Of a DNA stretch of 64,000 nucleotides, positions 14,419-26,174 are shown one piece after another. Under the pieces are notes generated by a model. That model ran no database searches, was not told where the DNA came from, and saw only the letters and a program-made list of their open reading frames with translations. Position 1 is the first letter of the stretch; each line of letters starts with the position of its first letter. Source of the stretch: Lamellibrachia satsuma (lineage: Eukaryota; Annelida; Polychaeta; Sabellida; Siboglinidae); NCBI GenBank assembly GCA_033239005.1, contig BSQZ01000094.1, positions 1,839,622 to 1,903,621 on the forward strand. Direction: 5' to 3'. Both the position numbers and the translations under genes were made by a program.

Positions 14419-15838
14419 CGTAGTAGGGTCGGTAGTAGGGTCGGTAGTAGGGTCGGTAGTAGAGTCGGTAGTAGGGTCGGTAGTAGAGTCGGTAGTAGGG
14501 TCGGTAGTAGGGTCGGTAGTAGGGTCGGTAGTAGGGTCGGTAGTAGAATCGGTAGTAGGGTCGGTAGTAGGGTCGGTAGTAGAATCGGTAGTAGAGTCGG
14601 TAGTAGAGTCGGTAGTAGGGTCGGTAGTAGGGTCGGTAGTAGAATCGGTAGTAGAATCGGTAGTAGGGTCGGTAGTTGGGTCGGTAGTAGAATCGGTATT
14701 AGGGTCAGTAGTAGGGTCGGTAGTATAGTCGGTAGTAGGGTCGGTAGTAGGGTCGGTAGTAGAATCGGTAGTAGAATCGGTATTAGGGTCGGTAATATAG
14801 TCGGTAGTAGAGTCGGTAGTAGGGTCGGTAGTAGGGTCGGTAGTAGGGTCGGTAGTAGGGTCAGTAGTAGAGTCAGTAGTAGGGTCGGCAGTAGGGTCGG
14901 TAGTAGAATCGGTAGTAGGGTCGGTAGTAGGGTCGGTAGTAGAGTCATAGTAGGGTCGGCAGTAGGGTCGGTAGTAGAATCGGTAGTAGGGTCGGTAGTA
15001 GGGTCGGTAGTAGAATCGGTAGTAGGGTCGGTAGTAGAGTCAGTAGTAGAATCGGTAGTAGGGTCGGTAGTAGAGTCAGTAGTAGGGTCGGCAGTAGGGT
15101 CGGTAGTAGAATCGGTAGTAGGGTCGGTAGTAGGGTCGGTAGTAGGGTCGGTAGTAGGGTCGGTAGTAGAGTCGGTAGTAGAATCGGTAGTAGGGTCGGT
15201 AGTAGGGTCGGTAGTAGAATCGGTAGTAGAGTCGGTAGTAGAGTCGGTAGTAGGGTCGGTAGTAGGGTCGGTAGTAGAATCGGTAGTAGAATCGGTAGTA
15301 GGGTCGGTAGTTGGGTCGGTAGTAGAATCGGTATTAGGGTCAGTAGTAGGGTCGGTAGTATAGTCGGTAGTAGGGTCGGTAGTAGGGTCGGTAGTAGAAT
15401 CGGTAGTAGAATCGGTATTAGGGTCGGTAATATAGTCGGTAGTAGAGTCGGTAGTAGGGTCGGTAGTAGGGTCGGTAGTAGGGTCGGTAGTAGGGTCAGT
15501 AGTAGAGTCAGTAGTAGGGTCGGCAGTAGGGTCGGTAGTAGAATCGGTAGTAGGGTCGGTAGTAGGGTCGGTAGTAGAGTCAGTAGTAGGGTCGGCAGTA
15601 GGGTCGGTAGTAGAATCGGTAGTAGGGTCGGTAGTAGGGTCGGTAGTAGAATCGGTAGTAGGGTCGGTAGTAGAGTCAGTAGTAGAATCGGTAGTAGGGT
15701 CGGTAGTAGAGTCAGTAGTAGGGTCGGCAGTAGGGTCGGTAGTAGAATCGGTAGTAGGGTCGGTAGTAGGGTCGGTAGTAGGGTCGGTAGTAGGGTCGGT
15801 AGTAGGGTCGGTAGTAGAATCGGTAGTAGGGTCGGTAG
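14419..15838. repeat. 12-bp minisatellite, about 118 copies
   Basis: The unit is GGTAGTAGGGTC with frequent variants (TAGAGTC, TAGAATC, GGCAGTAG). Because 12 is a multiple of three, all six frames run open for hundreds of codons: Gly-Ser-Arg-Val and Ser-Val-Val-Gly on plus, Leu-Leu-Pro-Thr on minus. A one-base loss at about 14945 (GTCATAG in place of GTCGGTAG) shifts the frame. A block with rare variants recurs at a spacing of 635 bp. The array lies directly 3' of a minus-strand LINE relic. Confidence 0.97.
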
Positions 15839-15898
15839 CTTCGCTTGGTGCATTCCTGTATATTACCCAGCCAGTTTTTCCTCAGGTGGTCTCAGCTT

Positions 15899-15961
15899 CT
15901 CTTACCCTCCAGGGTGTCGTCTCTTACCCACCAGGGTGTCGTCTCTTGTCCTCCAGGGTGC
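15899..15961. repeat. 22-bp tandem repeat inside LINE relic, 3 copies
   Basis: Units of the form CTCTTACCCACCAGGGTGTC plus GT are repeated about 2.9 times. On the minus strand they copy the codons of the LEDKRR part of the LINE tail. Confidence 0.85.
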
Positions 15962-16155
15962 CTTGCAGGATGTTTTTTGACTTGGTGTTGTGTCGGGCGA
16001 TGTGGCCAAACCAGGAGGGCTTTCGTCGTCTGACGTCAACAACAACAGCTCGAGCTTTCCCTCGAGGGAACTCACTCGCTGTCTCACGCATCCTTACATG
16101 TTGTGTTCGGTGTCAGAGACACGGAAGAGTATCCTGAAGCATTTCATTTCAATTT

Positions 16156-16278
16156 CGCATCCATAGAGTCCTGCTTTCGCATCCATAGAGTCCTGCTTTA
16201 CCATCCATAGAGTCCTGCTTTCGCATCCATAGAGTCCTGCTTTACCATCCATAGAGTCCTGCTTTCGCATCCATAGAG
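16156..16278. repeat. 22-bp tandem repeat inside LINE relic, 5.6 copies
   Basis: Units alternate between CGCATCCATAGAGTCCTGCT(TT) and the same unit beginning ACCATCC. On the minus strand the source is the LYGCESRTLW codons of the surrounding LINE, so this is an internal expansion of coding DNA. Confidence 0.9.
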
Positions 16279-16440
16279 GAGGATATATTCTGCGAATGCT
16301 CTGTAGAGCTTAAGCTTGATTTGGAATCTAGTGCAGCTGGTCTTCCAGACGATGTTTAGTCTTGACACAGCAGAGTGTTACTTGACATAGCAGACTGTTA
16401 CTGTTATCCATATTGAAACCCAATTATTGCTTTACTGGGC

Positions 16441-19026
<2,586 letters not shown>

Positions 19027-19096
19027 ATGTCAATATGTCAATATGTCGATATGTCGATATGTCAATATGTCAATATGTCAATATGTCAATATGTCA
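19027..19096. repeat. 8-bp tandem repeat (TCAATATG)n
   Basis: About eight to nine copies, two of which read TCGATATG. Confidence 0.92.
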
Positions 19097-19283
19097 TATG
19101 CGGGGACACAACATAAACAATTTGGGTAAATTTGGTACACTTTAAAGTAAACAAAAGTGCCCTTAGTAGGGCATTATTGATGTCGGTGCGAATGCCAGCA
19201 TGAACGCGTCTCCTTCCCTACCTTCGGACCACGATGTATCGAGGACGGAGGCGGTGTTGTGGACGAACAAGAATTATTAGTAA

Positions 19284-19352
19284 TGTGTACTTTTGTACGT
19301 GCAGTGTAGTTTTTGTACGTGCAGTGTAGTTTTTGTACGTGCAGTGTAGTTT
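19284..19352. repeat. 20-bp tandem repeat, 3 copies
   Basis: TTTTGTACGTGCAGTGTAGT is repeated three times with at most one end difference. Confidence 0.92.
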
Positions 19353-20386
19353 CAACTGAAGAATATAACGTGTTAATCGACCAAATGTGTGCATACAATT
19401 CTTCCCAAGTCACAACAAACCTTTACTGTAGTCACTTAGTAGGTGCTCGATCGACTAGTACCAAGCACTATTATTACGTCACCTTGGCATATTGCACCAT
19501 ATATGCCATGAAATTGATACTTTGGCTGTGGAATTGCTGCTGTCATGAATGGGTATTTAAGCTACGGCCGACGATCAGTTTTCTCGTCTATATTACAATG
19601 CTATCAAAGAGCGTTTACGTTTTTACATAACATATAGGCAACGGAACTAAAAGACCCAATCTCGACACATCGACTGTAAGACAGAACGCTACAAGTTGAC
19701 TTACTTTCACGAGGAAGAAAATTCCGATGCACTTGGCTGCGTTCATTGCTGAGTGCGGCTGGTGATAGTTTCCGACATGTTCCGATTCATGAAAGTTCCA
19801 TGGTTTCGGGCGCCAAGCGGCTTGGATCAGTCCCGACGCGCGCTCGGCTTGGAGACTCCGTCTGTGTGCTCGCGCATGCTTTAGTGTGTGAGTGAGACTA
19901 CGAGGCGAGCCCAACAGTACAGGCAGCGGACAGTTCACGGCGCCACAGCAGGGTAGACGCCTCGCGTACAAACGGCGGAAGCCACTCCTATGCTAATCCG
20001 ACGGCTACGTCAGAGTCTTCGATCCCCTCGCAGTCGCTACGACCCGAAATAGACAGCACGCGGTTGTGATTGTATCGTCGCCCGTCAATACTGACACGAG
20101 TCGTGTCTGCACGCCGATATAGTTCGAAGAATGACACCGCGCTAGAGAAATCCGTAGCGATGAGAACCCGGATTGGTTGTGGGTTTGTTTGGTACATCTG
20201 ATCTACGCGAATGCTTTTTGCGCGCCCTGGTCTGACTGCTGAGAGTCGCGAATGGCGTGTTTGTTGAGACGTGGGTGTCGTATCGTTGTCGGACCCGAGC
20301 AAAGTGATTTATATGCGGTGATCGTTCGGGGATAAATCATGACGCTATAAACTGGATGGCGACCGAGCGCTGGGTATGACTCTATA
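19353..20386. other. Intergenic, no gene recognised
   Basis: The stretch 19740-20300 is noticeably richer in GC and CpG than its surroundings and could be regulatory or a decayed element. No reading frame in it has a motif I recognise. Confidence 0.4.
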
Positions 20387-20387
20387 A

Positions 20388-20462
<75 letters not shown>

Positions 20463-20476
20463 GCGCGCGCACGCAC
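20387..20476. repeat. (ACGC)n microsatellite
   Basis: About 18-20 ACGC units ending in a short GCGCGCGC run, so it is a potential Z-DNA former. Frames through it are artefacts. Confidence 0.96.
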
Positions 20477-21002
20477 ATAATGAAAAACACTCTTACATAT
20501 TTACGCGTACACATACAGAGAAACTGAGCGCACGCGTGAAACAAACAGACGGATACAGAACGGCAAGACTAAGGTTGTAACTATGTAGATGTTTACTGTC
20601 TTAAACAAATGTTACACAACAAAAATAACGTTGCCAGAGAGAAGGTTGGACAATAACCACCTAAATTGCATGGAATGTCTAGGAGCTTGAAGGCATGGGG
20701 AGCACATTGTTATTTACGCAGCCGATTTTGCATCGTCTTCCATTTATTTTGATTTTATAGAACCTAATTTACAGAGGCGAGTGATACGCCCCAAGCGAGA
20801 ATCTAAGCAGTCATGATCTTAAATGAGATGTGCTGCCCCCATGCGATTAACACTGTTACAAATCAGTCGGGCATGGGGATTACGGTAGTAACCGTGGAAT
20901 GTCTGAACACAACATTAGCCTTGACTATCCAGGCAGCGCACTGTGTAATTTGTACAAGAAAAGGGAGTCATAAGTATTTGTAGTTAAAATCGAGTCTACA
21001 GA
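20477..21002. other. Intergenic, no gene recognised
   Basis: A short segment at about 20836-20885 has CCCCCATGC and GGGCATGGGG ends in inverted orientation. These resemble the ends of the MITE-like element at 34.5 kb and may be a remnant of the same family. Confidence 0.35.
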
Positions 21003-21415
21003 CTTTCTTTTCTAGTTGGGCACGGACCACAGTCACTTTTCCCATAGACGACCATTATAACGTTCTTGCGCCTACATTGAAAAGTTATCCTACAATTTTT
21101 TTTTAAATTCACAGTAAATGACAGACCCACTAAGACACCTGGTGTGTAAAATTCGTGAAAATTTCCAAAATATGAGTACATCCTGCCTAACAGCCACTGT
21201 GTCCTTACGCAACTGGTACACCTATTGCCAAATGGCATCATTTCAAAGCTTAGATGCTACTGTGCACAAAAATCACTTCCACTCACTCATCCACAAAATT
21301 TCTGCTCTCACAAATAAACCCTATCTGCACAATTAATTTTTTCCTTGGGAATCTTTATGTAATGGCGGATGGATTCTGACTGTGGTCCATGCCCAGTTAA
21401 AGTAGCGTCTCTGGA
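21003..21415. mobile_element. MITE-like element with terminal inverted repeats
   Basis: GTTGGGCACGGACCACAGTC near 21018-21037 has its inverted partner GACTGTGGTCCATGCCCAGT near 21378-21400. The flanking bases (AGACTTTCTTTTCTA against AGACGCTACTTTA) and inner bases (CCATAGACGACCATTATAAC against CCATCCGCCATTACATAAAG) also match imperfectly, so each arm is roughly 60-70 nt. A target-site duplication could not be identified. The 72-codon frame inside (21118-21336) shows no transposase motif, so the element would be non-autonomous. Confidence 0.6.
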
Positions 21416-21457
21416 TAGTCAAAATGTTACTGTTATGTAGCTATGGTGTGTATGTTA

Positions 21458-21458
<1 letters not shown>

Positions 21459-21552
<94 letters not shown>

Positions 21553-21602
21553 CTCCCACCCCCAAAACACACACACAAACACGTACGCACGTACGTACGT
21601 AT

Positions 21603-21672
<70 letters not shown>
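21459..21672. repeat. Compound microsatellite (TA)n ... (ACGC)n(AC)n
   Basis: A TA run to about 21550, a short spacer with CCCTCCCACCCCC, then ACGT, ACGC and AC runs to about 21672. Confidence 0.95.
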
Positions 21673-21674
<2 letters not shown>

Positions 21675-22010
21675 TTTCTATCCATGAAAACAGACAAACT
21701 GGAATAAGGTGAAAAGCATTCAAATTTGCTGCACGCATCCAGCGATTCACAATTGTACAACATATTTCGAGCGATTCTGAACCTATGGGTATCTGCCACA
21801 ACATAAATTCAACCGTGTGTCGTCATTCATTTACTAACGTTATTCACCAGCAAGCATTGGTTTATATCAAACATAATATGTGGCAAAACGATTCGGTCAA
21901 TATATGACAAACGAGTTTGTGCAGCCACAAAATGCAAGCTTCGACGTGACTGGGACTTTCCATTCTTTTGCCGTTGACAGCGATAGCGGTTGTTTAGAAG
22001 CGAGCTCAAA
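21673..22010. other. Spacer upstream of THAP fragment
   Basis: No gene recognised. A plus frame at 21880-22065 overlaps the start of the THAP fragment in a different frame and is discounted. Confidence 0.4.
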
Positions 22011-22337
22011 ATGGTTCATTGTGCGGCATTTGATTGTAATGCAAACAGTAGTAAGAATAAAGTAACATGTAGTTGGTTTAAGTTACCTACGGAGCCGACT
22101 TTGTCGTCGTATCGCGACATCCCTCCGTCGCATCGCGCCATCGCTCCGTCGCATAGTGCCATCGCTCCGTCGCATCGTGCCATCGCTCTGTTGCATCGTG
22201 CCATCGCTCCGTCGCATCGCGACATCGCTCCGTCGCATATTGCCATCGCTCCGTCGAATCGTGACATCACTCCATCACTCGAGAGATCAGGTGTGTTTCG
22301 TCTTGAAAAGATGCCGTGGATGAAGCCAGTTGGTTGA
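22011..22337 (+). pseudogene. THAP-domain N-terminal fragment fused to tandem repeat
   Basis: The frame starts at ATG 22011 with MVHCAAFDCNANSS and continues to about SWFKLPTEP. This is the opening of a THAP zinc finger: first two zinc-binding cysteines at residues 4 and 9, then the hydrophobic-Pro segment. THAP domains need a C-x2-H pair some 35-50 residues later; here the frame instead runs into about eight copies of a 21-bp repeat encoding SHRAIAP-like heptads and stops at 22335-22337. The second zinc-ligand pair and the AVPTIF-like end are therefore missing. THAP domains bind DNA in host factors and in P-element-type transposases; I cannot say which this came from. An alternative is a first exon with the rest elsewhere, but no good donor is seen before the repeat. 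Confidence 0.55.
22110..22272. repeat. 21-bp tandem repeat, about 8 copies
   Basis: Units of CATCGCTCCGTCGCATCGTG plus C, with variants (CATAGTGC, TTGCATCG, CATATTGC). The period is a multiple of three, so the THAP frame stays open. Confidence 0.93.
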
Positions 22338-23099
22338 GGAGGCCTGGCGGTCAACGAGCTTTCTCTCCTGCGGTCTCTCTGCCACCGATACCGGAGGAGA
22401 GACCACAGTGACAGGCCACAACAAACTCGCCACAACCAATTCGCCACAACCAACTCGCTTCATCGGCATATGTAATACTGTGGCGCGCAAGCTGTTGGGA
22501 AGGGGCCAAAGTTGGTTCCTGCAGCGCACTGGGGGGTGGGGGGGGGGGGGCAATACGCACGAACGCACGCACGCAATTCGTGTACATGGGCCATTTACAG
22601 GTAGGTGGTCGGTCAAAGAGGCGTTTAGCTCAGAGTACACAAACCACTAACGAGACAGGGGCCGTATTCAAAAAGGGTTCGTACAATACGAACGCTTCGT
22701 GAATCCGACCCAGGGAATTGACAAAAGGAACCTGGTCCACGCGCGGGATATTTTGGTAAAATAATGTATTGTAATAATCAACAACATGAATCAGAAATGT
22801 TTTGACATGTGTAATATTATTTGGGGTTTGTAATTGGATGACAGTATTTGTTGTTGATTGTTGAATCGATGACCCCTGACATATAGTTTCAACTGTGTAT
22901 ATTTTTAATGTACTAGTTTTCGTAGGGTAACATATTATGTATGCCGATAAAGAGATAAATTGAATGTATGACAGAAGCATTGGTATAAAGGTACAACAAC
23001 AATTTTATTAAAGAATAATCAAGCATCACTTTATTAAATTAGCGACCAAAGACGAAGCGAGCAGAGTCACCGGATAATATAACGTTCTCGTGATGTGTT
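22338..23099. other. Intergenic, possible transposon end
   Basis: GGGGCCGTATTCA at about 22658 and the short palindrome GTTCGTA-CAA-TACGAAC just after it look like the terminus of a DNA transposon, but no matching opposite end was found. A poly-G run lies at about 22540-22550. Confidence 0.35.
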
Positions 23100-23245
23100 A
23101 CCAGAGCTAGTGTATACCGAGATGCCTCACTCTACGAACTGACATGGAGGAGCCATTTTGTAAATTGACGTTCAGCAACTTACATATACATACGGTAGTT
23201 CGATTCCGCATGCGCCAACTTTCAAGTTACATTTCCGGGTGAGAG
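23100..23245 (+). repeat. Diverged direct copy of the foldback unit
   Basis: ACCAGAGCTAGTGTATACCG, CATTTTGTAAATTGACGTTC and CCGCATGCGCCAACT occur in the same order as in 23470-23625. This is an older direct copy of the element that forms the inverted repeat. Confidence 0.7.
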
Positions 23246-23469
23246 GGCAGTTGACATAAACCGCTGTTGACAATGCGATTGCGTTTTATCCTTTCTGCTA
23301 CACAAACTGTTCTTGAAAAGTATTGCTTTATTTATAAACTCCTTAAACCTGGCAATGTATTCTTCAAAACTGAGGCGGTTGTATAACTGGACATCCGTTG
23401 AATCAAAGCAAGAACGTAAACGAACAATTGCACACATCGCATCGCATCGCCGGCAGGACACTGAGTGAC

Positions 23470-23703
23470 ACCAGAGCTAGTGTATACCGAGCTGCGTCAC
23501 TCCGACCTGCGCCATTTTGTAAATTGACGTTCAGCGCCACCAAGTAGGGGGCAGCTACAACTTTCGTCAACGCATCCGGTAACTCGACTCCGCATGCGCC
23601 AACTCTCTAGTTGCATTACCGGGTTGTAGCTGCCCCCCACTTGGTGGCGCTGAACGTCAATTTACAAAATGGCGCAGGTCGGAGTGACGCAGCTTGGTAT
23701 ACA
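23470..23703. mobile_element. Foldback element with 81-nt near-perfect arms
   Basis: Left arm 23481-23561 and right arm 23623-23703 are reverse complements over 81 nt with two mismatches that I can find and no gap. They flank a 61-nt spacer, which itself contains the CCGCATGCGCCAACT segment also present in the copy at 23.1 kb. The arrangement suggests a unit inserted or copied in inverted orientation next to itself. No terminal target duplication was identified and no protein is encoded. Confidence 0.8.
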
Positions 23704-23724
23704 GTGGTTGCACTCGATTCATCC

Positions 23725-23812
23725 GCCGGCGTACGCCGCCGGCGGATCGGCGGAAACAGTTGGCGCTCGATTCATTCCGGCGTACGTCGGCGGCGTCCGC
23801 CGATCAGGTTTA
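23725..23812. repeat. GC-rich hairpins upstream of putative gene
   Basis: ATCCGCCGGC is followed a few bases later by its complement GCCGGCGGAT. A related CGGCGTACGTCGGCGGCGTC-type stretch follows. Strong dyads of this kind immediately 5' of the ATG at 23833 could act in a promoter or 5' UTR; this is inference. Confidence 0.55.
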
Positions 23813-23832
23813 AACAGCGCATTCCAAATAAG

Positions 23833-24903
23833 ATGGCAGAAATTGAAGAAGAAATGTGAGTTTGGATTGTGATAAGTTGTTATATTTTCAATGCAGTGTG
23901 CCGTTGAGTCAGTAATTTGAAACAGTTGTGTATGGGAAAAAAGCACGTTCCTATGACATAGTTTGTGTATTTTTCGAACATTTAGCACGAATAAACTTGT
24001 TAAATCAACAATGGTGATCGATAATATAGTAATCGGTCTACAGTATTATACTAGTACGGGTCCATAAAAGAAGGGGTACCTTATATTATAAAATTATATC
24101 AATTATAAGTAGAAACTAATAAATAAGCGGATAAATTAATTGTAGATGAAATCATGTGCCAACTTTTTTATGACTATATAGAATGTAGAATTAGGAGTTT
24201 GTTTTGTAACAAAAATTAAAGTTTATACAAATGCATTTCTTTTTCTTCAGATATTATCACAAGAAAACAGACACTGCCAGCAAGAAGAGAAGATCTGCTG
24301 AGGGTACCAGAGGTAACAATACTGAATTATTAATGTTTTCACTTGATGAAGATGTGTGTACAACTATCTCCCAAATTGTAGTAGAAATAATTGTACATAT
24401 ATTTTGTATGTTCAACAGCTCATTTGTGCTTACCTGCATATGTGCTTGAATGTATGATTCTCTCATGTGATAGTGTGCATTTTTATTTGTGTATTTATAA
24501 TTTTTTCGCAATTTAATATCCTTGCCATAATATACAGTCAATGATTAGTGATAATAGAACATATTTAGTAGCATGGTGATGTAGGTAATTGTTTTTGCAA
24601 ATTCTAAAATGTGCTACATTCATGGAAAAGAAATAATGGTAACAAAGCATTGCATTGACAAATTAAAATATCTATATTCATATTAATATGTAGTGCATCT
24701 TCTTTGATGCCTTAATTACACATATTACACCACTAACATAAACATTACTGTTTATGTTACATAGGGAAACCCAAAAAACGTCACTAGAAAAAATTATAGA
24801 CTACATTGATGTGGAGGACAGGCGAAGGGAAGAGGCGGCGACAAAACGCCACAATGAAAAAATGGAGCTTTTCAGGGAGCTCATTGCTGCAATGAGGAAG
24901 TAG
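23833..24903 (+). CDS. Possible small spliced gene, phase unresolved
   Basis: ATG 23833 starts MAEIEEE and reaches a donor after 23855 (AAAT|GTGAGT). A good acceptor after a pyrimidine tract (TTTTCTTCAG) opens an exon at 24251 reading YYHKKTDTASKKRRSAEGTR, with a donor after 24312 (AGAG|GTAACA). A third acceptor (TTACATAG) precedes 24765. The open frame there reads SLEKIIDYIDVEDRR and then KMELFRELIAAMRK before TAG 24901-24903, and an AATAAA follows at 24989. The charged helical ending recalls the tails of small Myb/SANT or MADF-type proteins, but I do not recognise the family. Problem: with these splices exon 3 is entered in the wrong phase and would end as GKPKKRH. Either a small exon was missed, a junction is wrong, or the gene is broken. 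Confidence 0.35.
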
Positions 24904-24988
24904 ATATCCAAATGTTATGGGGAGACATGGCAGCTGGAGTTGCTTTTTGAAAACAAAATTTCTCCAATATCTGTGTATGTTTACTATA

Positions 24989-24994
24989 AATAAA
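24989..24994 (+). promoter_or_regulatory. Candidate polyadenylation signal AATAAA
   Basis: It lies 86 bases after the stop codon of the putative small gene, in an AT-rich context, followed by a T-rich stretch. Confidence 0.4.
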
Positions 24995-25148
24995 GTTCAG
25001 TTTTATAACAATTACAAATCTCTACATTAGTTTTATACAGATAACATTTGTGTCTATCATGTAATCAATGCTGTTATTCAATCTTTCATTCCTATCTAGC
25101 TGCCGTATCTCCTCTTAAAAACTGCTATTACTAATGTTATCTTGACCA

Positions 25149-25372
25149 TGTTGTTTTTTTTTGGTGAAAATAAAGTCATTTATGACATAACGTGTAATTT
25201 GCATGCGTATAACCATGGTAACCAGATATTCCTACATATTTTTTATGGATGGTTTTTCCGGTAGTCCTATGAAAAAATAATAAGAATATCTCATTACCAT
25301 GGTTACAGTCATGTGAATTGCATATCATGTCACAAGTGACCTTGTTTTCACACAAACATAATAAGTTTGCAT
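25149..25372. mobile_element. MITE-like foldback element
   Basis: The left arm (about 25149-25233, ending TAACCATGGTAA then AGATATTC) and the right arm (about 25285-25367, beginning GAATATCT then TTACCATGGTTA) are inverted copies with perhaps 75-80% identity over about 85 nt, with a 50-nt centre. No open frame is carried. No target-site duplication was identified. Confidence 0.6.
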
Positions 25373-26174
25373 AAGCCATTTACAGACTATTCGAAGCAGG
25401 GTCCACACACTAGCACCTTCTTAATGATGAACATCAAGCAAAGAAGATGTCACCACAAGCCCAGTAGTGTGCTGCTGGAAAAAATCAAAGACGGGTAATG
25501 CAGGGCACAATGGACAAAGTCCAATCAAACACACTTAATATGTGGATATTTACATGAAACTACTTAAAAATCATTTGTTTACAAATTTGAGTTAACATCA
25601 TTATATTTTTTTCAATTATTTGCTCCATGCTCAGATTAAATACAAGCACACAACCCGGTTTGTATGATGACAGTGTTCATTGCTAGGAGTATTCATATAT
25701 ATATATAATAAAATTAATGTGTGGCGGTCTGAGAAAACCAGTCACATAATCGTTTAAAAAAAATATCATTCCTCTTTCAAAAACAGTTTGAATTATTTAA
25801 ATATTCCCACTATACTGGAAGTTACAACGATTTAAAGAGAACACCCGTCAAAACATTTGATAGGAGAAAAACTTTTAAAGTTGGCACCCATTATTAACAC
25901 TTCATCAGCGTATAACAAATTATCTGCTGATATTACCATGTACAGTCCAGTGGAACAAGTTCAGCTTTGTATTAGTAAAACTTTCATCAAATTCTACCGG
26001 TTACTTAAAAAAATAACTTGCCAACTTGGGTGAAAAAAAAATCCTATAAACATCACTCGATTGATAGCAAACTCTTCCACAAATGTGTGGTTAGCTCTGA
26101 AAATAGCTGTTTGTTTTATGTGACCCGGAAAAGAGCCATAGTTTGTCGTGTTGAGACTGTACATCTTTCAGTTC
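25373..26174. other. Intergenic, no gene recognised
   Basis: AT-rich DNA with short poly-A/T runs and only short frames without motifs. Confidence 0.4.

Larger units (their letters stand above)
15838..16440 (-). pseudogene. LINE reverse-transcriptase C-terminal relic
   Basis: Read on the minus strand, about 16330-16265 gives KLKLYRAFAEYILLYGCES, the thumb-like 'LYGCE' segment common after the RT domain of many LINEs. About 16155-16100 gives MKCFRILFRVSDTEH, then QRVSSLEGKLELLL. About 16025-15955 gives RRKPSWFGHIARHNTKSK and ILQGTLEDKRR. About 15880-15838 gives KNWLGNIQECTKRS. This is the usual order of a LINE ORF2 C-terminus, broken by stops, frame changes and two 22-bp tandem expansions inside it. 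The 12-bp minisatellite starts immediately after the last segment. It is certainly not functional. The clade is not resolved. Confidence 0.72.

Noticed and set aside
14404..15853. Open frames of 302-319 codons (Gly-Ser-Arg-Val on plus, Leu-Leu-Pro-Thr on minus)
   Set aside because: They are translations of a 12-bp tandem array that is open in every frame; no start context, domain or splice signal supports a protein.
20387..20476. Z-DNA or regulatory element at the ACGC/GCGC run
   Set aside because: Possible in principle, but a simple microsatellite explains it and no linked gene is present.
21990..22453. 145-codon minus-strand frame with MARCDGAM repeats
   Set aside because: Antisense translation of the 21-bp repeat in the THAP fragment.
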